The position numbers and the translations under genes are program-made. Below the pieces are notes generated by a model. That model was not told the origin of the DNA. It did no database searches and saw nothing but the letters and a program-made list of their open reading frames with translations. A stretch of DNA of 40,050 nt from Streptomyces sp. Act143 (GTDB taxonomy: Bacteria; Actinomycetota; Actinomycetes; Streptomycetales; Streptomycetaceae). The stretch spans positions 3,519,974-3,560,023 of the forward strand of contig NZ_QFRX01000001.1 in NCBI RefSeq assembly GCF_003143935.1. Direction: 5' to 3'. Of this stretch, positions 31,390-39,019 are shown piece by piece (the stretch's first letter is position 1; each line of letters opens with the position of its first letter).

Positions 31390-33317
31390 TGCCCACGACA
31401 CGTGCAACCCCCGGGAAACGCTCCGCCGTCAGAACCCTGCTGCGCCTGTGGCCGTACGTCAGACCGGTGCGGGCGCGGCTGTTCACCGCCGCGTTCGTCG
31501 CGGTGCTGGCCTCCTGCACGGGCCTGGTGATCCCGCTCGTCCTGAAGTGGATGGTGGACGGCCCGGTCGCCGACCGGGACCCCGCGGGTGTCTGGCTGGG
31601 CGCGCTGTTCCTGCTGTTGCTGGGCTTCGGCGAGGCACTGCTGTTCGGGCTGCGGCGCTGGCTGGTGGCCCGGCCGCTGTCGCACGTCGAGGCGGAGATG
31701 CGGTCGGACCTGTACCGGCATCTGCAACGGCTGCCGGTGGCCTTCCACGACCGCTGGGCGTCCGGCCAGCTCCTGTCGCGGGGCACCACGGACCTGATGC
31801 TGCTGCGCATGTTCCTCGCGTTCCCGCTGACGTTCCTGCTGGTCAACAGCGTGACGATCCTCGTCGGCGTGATCATCATGCTGCTCCAGGACTGGACCCT
31901 CGGGCTGGTGATCCTGGCGCCCGCGGTTCCGGTGATCATCTCCTGTCTGCTCTTCGAGCAGCGGTACTCCTCGGTGGCCCGGCAGGCGCAGGACCAGGTC
32001 GGCGATCTGACGACCGTCGTCGAGGAAAGCGTCCTCGGCATCCGCATCATCAAGGGCTTCGGCCGGCACCGCAGCCAGGCGCGGGCGTTCTGGGAGCTGT
32101 CCCGGACGCTGCGCGGGACGGAGTTGCGCAAGGCGCGGCTGCTGGCCGCGATCCTGACCGTCATCGTGACGCTGCCGGAGGTGGCGATCGGGGCGACGCT
32201 GGTGCTGGGGTCGGTGCAGGTGGCGGACGGGGAGCTGTCGGCGGGCACCCTGGTGGCGTTCCTGTCGACGGCGCTGGCGCTGCGCTGGCCGATCGACTCC
32301 ATCGGCTTCCTGCTGGCGATGAGCCAGGACGCGGCGAGTGCGACGGAGCGGTATTTCGAGGTGCTGGACGAGGCCCCGGAGGACACCTCCGTGGCCGGCT
32401 CGACGCGCGCCTCGGGCAGCGGTCTGCAGTTCCACGACGTCCGCTTCCGCTACCCCGACGCCGCCCCCGACTCACCCCCCACGCTGGACCGCATCGACCT
32501 CCACATCCGCCCCGGCGAGTCCATGGCCCTGGTCGGCGCGACGGGCAGCGGCAAGACCACCCTCACGGCGCTGGTCCCGCGCCTGCACGAGGTGACGGAG
32601 GGCCGCATCACGCTCGACGGCGCGGACATCACCGCCATGTCCCGCGAGGAGCTGCGCTCGCTCGTCGCGATGGCCTTCGAGGAACCCACCCTGTTCTCCG
32701 CCAGTGTCGGCGAGAACGTCCTGATGGGCGCCGGTGATCACGAACTCGACCGTGCCCTGTCCATCGCCCAGGCGGACTTCGCGCACGCCCTCCCCCAGGG
32801 CACCGACACCCGGATCGGCGAGCAGGGCCTCAGCCTCTCCGGCGGCCAGCGGCAACGCCTGGCGCTGGCCCGGGCGGTCGTCGGCAGGCCCCGGTTCCTC
32901 GTCCTGGACGACCCGCTGTCCGCGCTGGACGTGCACACGGAGGCCGCGGTCGAGGCCGCGCTGCGCGACGTGCTCGCCGACACCACCGCCCTGATCGTCG
33001 CCCACCGCCCGTCGACCGTGCTGCTCGCCGACCGGGTGGCGCTGCTGTCAGGCGGCCGTATCACCGCCGTCGGCACCCATCACGAACTGCTGCGGACGAA
33101 CGCCGAGTACGCCCACCTCATGTCCGGCTCCGGAGAGACGGAGGACGCCCGTCCCCTGCCCGGCTCCGGAGAAACGGCGGACACCCGTCCCCTGCCCGGC
33201 TCCAGAGAAACGCACGACGCCCACCCCCCGTCCGACTCCGGAGACACGCACGACACCCGCCCCCCGTCCGGCTCCAGAGAAACGCACGGCTCCGGGGAAA
33301 TGGAGGACGCCCGATGA
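31389..33317 (+). CDS. ABC exporter, heterodimer 1 subunit A, with repetitive tail
   Basis: A 642-residue half-transporter: six-helix ABC_membrane domain (about 20-330) then an ATPase. Walker A is GATGSGKTT (Lys389), the Q-loop position reads AFEEPTLF (Glu for Gln), the signature LSGGQ is intact (483-487), and Walker B reads VLDDPLSALD with Asp508 in place of the catalytic Glu. The switch is IVAHRPST. The Glu-to-Asp change is typical of one half of heterodimeric exporters. Residues 580-642 are an unusual hydrophilic tail of about five 12-residue repeats (GSGETEDARPLP and variants). The stop overlaps the next gene by four bases. The partner is therefore the following subunit. Substrate unknown. 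Confidence 0.93.
   Translation: MPTTRATPGKRSAVRTLLRLWPYVRPVRARLFTAAFVAVLASCTGLVIPLVLKWMVDGPVADRDPAGVWLGALFLLLLGFGEALLFGLRRWLVARPLSHVEAEMRSDLYRHLQRLPVAFHDRWASGQLLSRGTTDLMLLRMFLAFPLTFLLVNSVTILVGVIIMLLQDWTLGLVILAPAVPVIISCLLFEQRYSSVARQAQDQVGDLTTVVEESVLGIRIIKGFGRHRSQARAFWELSRTLRGTELRKARLLAAILTVIVTLPEVAIGATLVLGSVQVADGELSAGTLVAFLSTALALRWPIDSIGFLLAMSQDAASATERYFEVLDEAPEDTSVAGSTRASGSGLQFHDVRFRYPDAAPDSPPTLDRIDLHIRPGESMALVGATGSGKTTLTALVPRLHEVTEGRITLDGADITAMSREELRSLVAMAFEEPTLFSASVGENVLMGAGDHELDRALSIAQADFAHALPQGTDTRIGEQGLSLSGGQRQRLALARAVVGRPRFLVLDDPLSALDVHTEAAVEAALRDVLADTTALIVAHRPSTVLLADRVALLSGGRITAVGTHHELLRTNAEYAHLMSGSGETEDARPLPGSGETADTRPLPGSRETHDAHPPSDSGDTHDTRPPSGSRETHGSGEMEDAR
33126..33314 (+). repeat. 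36-base in-frame repeats at the subunit A C-terminus
   Basis: Four full and two partial copies of a 36-base unit coding GSGETEDARPLP, GSGETADTRPLP, GSRETHDAHPPS, DSGDTHDTRPPS, GSRETH and GSGEMEDAR. The copies differ at several bases, so the repeat is not recent, but slippage could still change its copy number. Confidence 0.85.
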
Positions 33318-35179
33318 CCGCGCCGACGACGGCCGCGCCCGCCACCGCCGACGGCGACGAGCCGGTAGCGGAGGTCCCGGACCGGGCGGGCGATCCATTC
33401 GACCGTGACGTCCTGCCCACCCCGCCCGGCGCGACCTCGGGCCTACTGCGTTCCCTGCTCGCCCCGATGAAGGCCCGTGTCGCCTTCACCAGCTTCCTGC
33501 TGCTGCTCCAGCAGGCGGCCGTCCAGGCGGGCCCGCTGCTGGTGGCATACGCGATCGACCGTGCCGTACCGGCGTTCCGGGAGGACCGGCACGGGCCGCT
33601 GATGGCGGTCGGGGCGGCCTACCTGCTGTGCTCGGTGGCCTCCGGCGGCCTCCAGTACGCGTTCATCCGCGCCTCCGCCCGGGTCAACCAGGACGTCCTG
33701 CTGGATCTGCGCGGCCGGATCTTCCGGCACGCCCAGGCACTCAGCGTCGACTTCCACGAGCGCTACACGAGCGGCCGCCTGATCTCCCGCTCCACCACGG
33801 ACGTCGAGTCGCTGCGCGAGCTCCTCAACGAGGGCCTCCAGGAGCTGATCACGGTCATCCTGTCCTTCGTCTACATCTCGGCGATGCTGCTCTGGCTGGA
33901 CCTCGGCCTGGGCGCGGTGGCGGTGGCGTCGTTCGTGCCGCTCTACCTCCTCGTCCGGAACTACCGGCGGCGCGCGGGCCGCGTGTACACGCTGCGTTCC
34001 ACGGCCATCGCCGCCGTCATCGTGAAGTTCGTCGAGACGATGAACGGCATCCGCCCGGTGCGGGCGTTCCGCCGGGAGGACGCCAACGACGCCGAGTTCG
34101 CCGTACTGAACAAGCGCCACGAGCGCACCAACGGCGACGCGCTGCTGGAGATGGCCCGCTATGTCGTCGGCTCCCGGCTGGTCGCCAACACGGCGGTCGC
34201 GCTGATCGTGCTGTGGGGCGCCTACCGGGTGGCGGGCGGTTCGCTGGAGCTGGGCGTGCTGGCGGCGGCGGTGCTGTACCTGCGCCGGCTGTACGACCCG
34301 ATCGACCGCCTGGGCATGTTCCTCAACTCCTACCAGTCCGCGGCGGCCTCGCTGGAGAAGATCGCGGGCCTGCTGGCCCAGACCCCGTCGGTCCCCGAGC
34401 CCGCCACGCCCCGCGAACTGCCGCCCCTGGAGTCCGAGCACCCCGGCCGCGAGGTCGTCTTCGACGGCGTCCGCTTCGCCTACCGCACCGGCGGCGAGAT
34501 CCTCCCCCGCTTCGACCTCACCCTGCCCGCCGGGCAGACGGTCGCGGTCGTCGGCTCCACGGGCGCCGGCAAGTCGACCCTCGCCAAGCTCCTCGCCCGC
34601 TTCTACGACCCCTCCGCGGGCCGGGTCCTCCTCGACGGCGTCGACCTGCGCGAGCTGTCCGTTCCCGAACTGCGGCGCGGGGTCGTCATGGTGACCCAGG
34701 AGGCGTTCCTGTTCTCGGGCACGGTCGCCGACAACATCGCCATCGGCCGCCCCGACGCCACGCGCGAGGAGATCGAGCGGGCCGCGAAGGCGATCGGCGC
34801 CCACGAGTTCATCAGCGCCCTGCCCGACGGCTACGACACCGATGTCCGCAAGCGCGGCGGCCGTATCTCGGCGGGGCAGCGCCAACTGGTGGCGTTCGCG
34901 CGGGCGTTGCTCGCCGACCCGGCCGTGCTGATCCTCGACGAGGCGACCAGTTCGCTCGACATCCCGGGCGAACGGGCCGTGCAGCGCGCGATGTCGACGG
35001 TGTTGCAGGGCCGAACGGCGGTCGTGATCGCGCACCGGCTGTCCACGGTGGAGATCGCCGACCGGGTGCTGGTGATGGAGCACGGCCGGATCGTCGAGGA
35101 CGGCTCGCCGGCCGAACTCATCGCGGGAACCGGCCGGTTCGCGGATCTGCACCGGGCCTGGCGGGACAGCCTGGCGTGA
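33314..35179 (+). CDS. ABC exporter, heterodimer 1 subunit B
   Basis: A 621-residue half-transporter with a roughly 60-residue charged N-terminal extension, a six-helix membrane domain and an ATPase. Walker A is GSTGAGKST (Lys420), the Q-loop is VTQEAFLF, Walker B is LILDEATSSLD with catalytic Glu543, and the switch is IAHRLST. The signature is changed to ISAGQ (518-522). So this half supplies the catalytic Walker motifs and subunit A supplies the intact signature, giving one consensus ATP site per heterodimer, as in TmrAB/BmrCD. ATG overlaps the subunit A stop (ATGA). Likely drug or lipid exporter. Confidence 0.93.
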   Translation: MTAPTTAAPATADGDEPVAEVPDRAGDPFDRDVLPTPPGATSGLLRSLLAPMKARVAFTSFLLLLQQAAVQAGPLLVAYAIDRAVPAFREDRHGPLMAVGAAYLLCSVASGGLQYAFIRASARVNQDVLLDLRGRIFRHAQALSVDFHERYTSGRLISRSTTDVESLRELLNEGLQELITVILSFVYISAMLLWLDLGLGAVAVASFVPLYLLVRNYRRRAGRVYTLRSTAIAAVIVKFVETMNGIRPVRAFRREDANDAEFAVLNKRHERTNGDALLEMARYVVGSRLVANTAVALIVLWGAYRVAGGSLELGVLAAAVLYLRRLYDPIDRLGMFLNSYQSAAASLEKIAGLLAQTPSVPEPATPRELPPLESEHPGREVVFDGVRFAYRTGGEILPRFDLTLPAGQTVAVVGSTGAGKSTLAKLLARFYDPSAGRVLLDGVDLRELSVPELRRGVVMVTQEAFLFSGTVADNIAIGRPDATREEIERAAKAIGAHEFISALPDGYDTDVRKRGGRISAGQRQLVAFARALLADPAVLILDEATSSLDIPGERAVQRAMSTVLQGRTAVVIAHRLSTVEIADRVLVMEHGRIVEDGSPAELIAGTGRFADLHRAWRDSLA

Positions 35180-35198
35180 GTCTCTCAGGGGGTTACAG

Positions 35199-36977
35199 GT
35201 GATCGACGCGTACGAGGATCCCGGCACGCCCGACCGGCGCGGCGGCTGGCACTACCTGTGGTGGCTCGTGCGCTGCCAGCCGGGCCGTTCCGCGCTGGGC
35301 GCGCTGATCGCCAGCGTCTGGATGGTGCTGCTGGCGGCGACGCCGTACCTGATGGCGAAGGCGATCGACGAGGGCCTGGAACCCGGCGACCTGGGGATGC
35401 TCACGCTCTGGGCGACCGCGCTGTTCCTCGTCGGCGCGTTCAACGCGTGGCTGGGCATCATGCGGCACCGCACGATGACCCGGGTCCGGATGGACGCCAA
35501 CTTCCGCACGGTCAAGGTGGTCGTGGGCCACGCGGTCCGGCTGGGCGCCGCGCTGTCCCGGCGGGCGGGGGCCGGTGAGGTCGTCACGATCGGGGTGGGC
35601 GACGTCCAGACGATCGCCTCCGCACTGACCGTGGTGGGCCCCGGCGTCGGGGCCGTCATCGCCTACCTGGTGGTCGCGGGACTGCTGCTCTCGATCTCAC
35701 CGGTCATCGCCGCGGTCGTGCTGCTCGGGATGCCGGTGATCGTCGGGCTGGTCGGCCCGTTCCTCACCCGGCTGCAGGGCGCCGAGACCGAGTACCGGGA
35801 ACGCCAGGGCATCCTCACCGCCCGCATCGCCGACCTCGCGGGCGGCCTGCGCGTCCTCAACGGCCTGGGCGGCAAGGGCCTGTTCGCCGACGCCTTCCGG
35901 CGCGACTCCCAGCGGCTGCGTGAACAGGGCTACCGGGTGGGGGCGGTGACCAGTTGGGTGCAGGCCCTGGGCGTCGGCCTGCCGACGCTGTTCCTCGCGG
36001 TGGTGACCTGGCTGGCGGCCCGGTTGGCCGCCCAAGGGCACATCAGCATCGGCGAGTTGGTGTCGGTGTACGGCTATGTGGCGGTGCTGGTGGGGCCGGT
36101 GGCGTTCTGGGTCGAGTGCGGGTACATGCTGAGCCGGGGGGTGGTGGCGGCACGGCGGGTCGTACGGTTCCTGAGCCTGGAGCCGATGGCGGACAGGGGG
36201 ACGCGGGACGCGCCCGCGGAACCGTCGGTGCTGCATGATCCGGAGTCGGGGGTGCGGGTGCTGCCGGGCCGTCTGACGGCGTTGGCGGGGGCGCGCCCGG
36301 CGGACGCGGCGGAGATCCTCGACCGCCTGGGGCGCTACGCCCCGTCGAGGGCCACGTGGGGCGGAGTACCCCTGGACGAGATCCGGCTGCCCCAGGTGAG
36401 GGAGCGCATCCTGGTGGCGGACCACGAGGCGGAGGTGTTCGCTGGAACACTCCGGGAGGTGCTGACGCCGCCAAGGGGCGCAAGGAACTGCGCGACCAGC
36501 CACAGCGCACCCGCACCCGCACCCGCCGCACGACAATCCGAGGCACCCCCTCCCGCGCACCTCACCCAAGCTCTCCACACAGCCGCGGCGGAGGACATCG
36601 TCCAGGCCCTCCCCGACGGCCTCGACTCCCCTGTCGACGCGAACGCCCGCAACCTCTCCGGCGGCCAGCGCCAGCGCATCCGGCTGGCCAGGGCCCTCGC
36701 CGCCGACCCCGAGGTCCTGCTCGCCATTGAGCCCACCTCAGCCCTGGACGCCCACACCGAGGCCCGCGTGGCCACCCGCCTCAGAGAGGCACGCCGCGGC
36801 CGTACCACCGTGGTCACCACCACCTCCCCGCTCGTCCTGGCGCACGCGGACACCGTCATCCACCTGGTGGACGGCCAGGTCGCGGCCATCGGGACCCACC
36901 ACGAACTCCTCGACGGCGACCCGGCGTACAGGGCCCTCGTGGCGAGGGACACCGACGCAGAGGAGCCCGTACGGTGA
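35199..36977 (+). CDS. ABC exporter, heterodimer 2 subunit A, degenerate NBD
   Basis: A 592-residue half-transporter. The membrane domain (about 25-325) looks normal. The ATPase has lost most nucleotide-binding motifs: the Walker A site reads LAGARPADAAEI with no Gly-rich loop or Lys, the Q-loop region is VADHEAEVF, Walker B is LLAIEPTSALD (Ile510 for Asp, Glu511 kept), and the switch His is missing (VVTTTSPLVLA). The signature LSGGQ (486-490) and the SALD D-loop are intact. Between Q-loop and signature there is a low-complexity insertion (about 423-458, Ala/Pro-rich) that resembles a Streptomyces intergenic repeat. The GTG start has CAGGGGG upstream. It is not a pseudogene by frame, and the pattern of loss fits the following subunit. 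Confidence 0.9.
   Translation: MIDAYEDPGTPDRRGGWHYLWWLVRCQPGRSALGALIASVWMVLLAATPYLMAKAIDEGLEPGDLGMLTLWATALFLVGAFNAWLGIMRHRTMTRVRMDANFRTVKVVVGHAVRLGAALSRRAGAGEVVTIGVGDVQTIASALTVVGPGVGAVIAYLVVAGLLLSISPVIAAVVLLGMPVIVGLVGPFLTRLQGAETEYRERQGILTARIADLAGGLRVLNGLGGKGLFADAFRRDSQRLREQGYRVGAVTSWVQALGVGLPTLFLAVVTWLAARLAAQGHISIGELVSVYGYVAVLVGPVAFWVECGYMLSRGVVAARRVVRFLSLEPMADRGTRDAPAEPSVLHDPESGVRVLPGRLTALAGARPADAAEILDRLGRYAPSRATWGGVPLDEIRLPQVRERILVADHEAEVFAGTLREVLTPPRGARNCATSHSAPAPAPAARQSEAPPPAHLTQALHTAAAEDIVQALPDGLDSPVDANARNLSGGQRQRIRLARALAADPEVLLAIEPTSALDAHTEARVATRLREARRGRTTVVTTTSPLVLAHADTVIHLVDGQVAAIGTHHELLDGDPAYRALVARDTDAEEPVR
36466..36569 (+). repeat. Short intergenic-type repeat inserted in frame in the NBD
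   Basis: AAGGGGCGCAAGGAACTGCG, starting at 36473, is followed by CGACCAGCCACAGCGCACCC. This closely recalls a sequence I have often seen between Streptomyces genes, but here it lies inside an ABC ATPase coding frame. The surrounding stretch codes for Ala/Pro/Ser residues unlike any ABC fold. The exact borders are uncertain. No second copy was seen in the window. Confidence 0.55.
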
Positions 36978-38737
36978 CGACTTCCGGCCATCTGCCCGTC
37001 GCCGCCCCCGCCGACGTCCGCCGCGCGGCCGGACGCCTGGTCCGCGCCGACCGGCGCGCCTTCGCCGCCACCCTCGCCCTCAACGCCGCCGCGGCCGTCG
37101 CCGGGCTCGGCGGCCCCTGGCTGCTGGGCCGGATCATCGACGAGGTCCGGGCGAAGGGCGGCGTCGACGCGGTCGACCGCCTCGCGCTCGCGCTCCTCGT
37201 ATGCGCCGTCGCGGAGTTGCTCCTCGCCCGCTGGGCCCGCTTCGTCGGCCACCGTTTCGGCGAGCGCACCCTCGCCCGGGTCCGCGAGGAGTTCGTCGAC
37301 CGCACCCTCGCCCTGCCCGCGTCCACGGTCGAGCGGGCCGGCACCGGCGACCTGACGGCCCGCGGCACGGCCGACGTCTCCACGGTCGGCACCACGCTCC
37401 GCGACGCCGGTCCCGACCTGCTCATCAACACGGTCCGTTTCCTGATCGCGCTGGTCGCGGTGTTCGTGCTCGCCCCGCTGCTCGGCGCCGTGGGTCTGCT
37501 GGGCCTGATGCCGATCTGGTGCGCGCTGCGCTGGTATCTGCGGCGCGCCCGGGACGGCTATCTGGCCGAGGGCTCGGCCACCTCGGAGATCGCCGAGATC
37601 GTCGCGGCGACCGCGTCGGGGGCGCGCACGGTGGAGGCGTTGCGGCTGGCCGACAAGCGGACCGCGGCGAGCCGGGACGCGATCGAGACGGCGCGCCGCA
37701 CCCGCTTCCACACCCTCTACCTGCGCAGCGTCTTCTTCCCGGCCGTCGAGGTGTCGTACGTCCTGCCGATCGCCGGCGTCCTGATCGTCGGCGGTGTGCT
37801 GCACGCGCACGGAGCGATGAGCCTGGGGGCGGTGGTCGCGGCGGCCCTGTATCTGCAGCAACTGACCGGGCCGCTCGACCAGATCCTGGTCCGGGTCGAG
37901 CAACTCCAGAGCAGCGGCGCCTCGTTCGCCCGGGTGGAGGGGCTGGCGCAGGCCCCGCGGGCCACCGCCCTCGACAACGCCCTGGTTCCCGCCGACGACC
38001 GTATCGACGTGACCGGCGCGCGCTATGCGTACGGCCGGGGCGTGGAGGTGCTGCACGGGGTGGACCTGACGGTGCGGCCCGGTGAGCGGCTGGCGGTCGT
38101 CGGTCCGTCCGGCGCCGGGAAGACCACGCTGAGCCGGCTGCTCGCGGGCGTCGACGCGCCCACCGCGGGCACGGTGACGGTCGGCGGCGTCCCGGTCGGG
38201 GCGCTCGGACCGGAGCAGCTGCGCCGCCAGGTCGTGCTGGTCACCCAGGAGCACCATGTGTTCCTGGGCACGGCCCGGGACAACCTCCGGATCGCCGAAC
38301 CCGGCGCCGGGGACGAGGAGTTGTGGTCGGCGCTGGCCGCCGTCGGCGCCGACGCCTGGGTGCGGGAGCTGTCCGACGGTCTCGACACCCCGCTCGGGGA
38401 GGGCGGTCACCGCACCGACGGCTCGCAGGCCCAGCAACTCGCCCTGGCGCGGGTGGTGCTGGCCGACCCGCACACGCTGATCCTGGACGAGGCGACGGCG
38501 TTGCTGGACCCGACGACCGCCCGGCACACCGAGCGCGCCCTGGCCGCCGTGCTGGAGGGCCGTACCGTCATCGCGATCGCCCACCGACTGCACACCGCGC
38601 ACGACGCGGACCGGGTGGCGGTGATGGAGGACGGCCGCCTGACCGAACTCGGCGCCCACGAGGAACTGGTGGCGGCGGACGGGGCGTACGCGGCCCTGTG
38701 GCACTCCTGGCACGGCGACCGGCCCGGACACGGCTAG
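36974..38737 (+). CDS. ABC exporter, heterodimer 2 subunit B, degenerate signature
   Basis: A 587-residue half-transporter. Six membrane helices occupy about 40-320. The ATPase has Walker A GPSGAGKTT (Lys383), Q-loop VTQEHHVF, Walker B LILDEATALLD (Asp505, Glu506) and switch IAHRLHT, all intact. The signature is replaced by TDGSQ (481-485) instead of LSGGQ. Hence one full ATP site would form from its Walker motifs and the partner's LSGGQ, and the other site would be doubly dead. The GTG start overlaps the partner stop (GTGA), so the two are made in equal amounts. Substrate unknown; the downstream secreted protease has its own start region and is probably unrelated. Confidence 0.92.
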   Translation: MTTSGHLPVAAPADVRRAAGRLVRADRRAFAATLALNAAAAVAGLGGPWLLGRIIDEVRAKGGVDAVDRLALALLVCAVAELLLARWARFVGHRFGERTLARVREEFVDRTLALPASTVERAGTGDLTARGTADVSTVGTTLRDAGPDLLINTVRFLIALVAVFVLAPLLGAVGLLGLMPIWCALRWYLRRARDGYLAEGSATSEIAEIVAATASGARTVEALRLADKRTAASRDAIETARRTRFHTLYLRSVFFPAVEVSYVLPIAGVLIVGGVLHAHGAMSLGAVVAAALYLQQLTGPLDQILVRVEQLQSSGASFARVEGLAQAPRATALDNALVPADDRIDVTGARYAYGRGVEVLHGVDLTVRPGERLAVVGPSGAGKTTLSRLLAGVDAPTAGTVTVGGVPVGALGPEQLRRQVVLVTQEHHVFLGTARDNLRIAEPGAGDEELWSALAAVGADAWVRELSDGLDTPLGEGGHRTDGSQAQQLALARVVLADPHTLILDEATALLDPTTARHTERALAAVLEGRTVIAIAHRLHTAHDADRVAVMEDGRLTELGAHEELVAADGAYAALWHSWHGDRPGHG

Positions 38738-39019
38738 ACCAATTCTCCGTATACCGAACATGACCAACCGGGCAACGGACGATTTCCGGCCAACCTTCTG
38801 ACGCGCTCCTGACAGAAACCGCGATCCCCTGCCACTCTTCCCACGGCCGCTTCACAGCAACCCCACAGCACCACCGTGTGAAGTGCTCGCCGCGCTTTCG
38901 CGCGCGCCGCCATGTTCCGCGTACTGCCCTGCTCTGCGTACTGCCCTTGTTGTGCCCGGACGGCGCACCAGCCGTCCGGTCTCCCCGGCCGCGCGACCCG
39001 CGGCCCGCAGAAGGAGTCA
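38738..39019 (+). promoter_or_regulatory. Region between the ABC operon and the M4 protease
   Basis: The 282 bases contain a direct repeat GCGTACTGCCCT at 38919-38930 and 38936-38947, and AAGGAG at 39011-39016, the ribosome binding site of the protease gene. The first 100 bases are the most AT-rich part and likely carry the promoter, but no clear -10/-35 pair was recognised. No terminator hairpin for the ABC operon was obvious. Confidence 0.35.

Noticed and set aside
35199..36977. ABC subunit A of pair 2 as a pseudogene
   Set aside because: The frame is intact, starts and stops are coupled to neighbours, LSGGQ is preserved, and the partner has the complementary defect, which argues for function.
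36335..38767. 810-codon minus-strand open frame across the second ABC pair
   Set aside because: Antisense shadow of two overlapping ABC genes with clear motifs.
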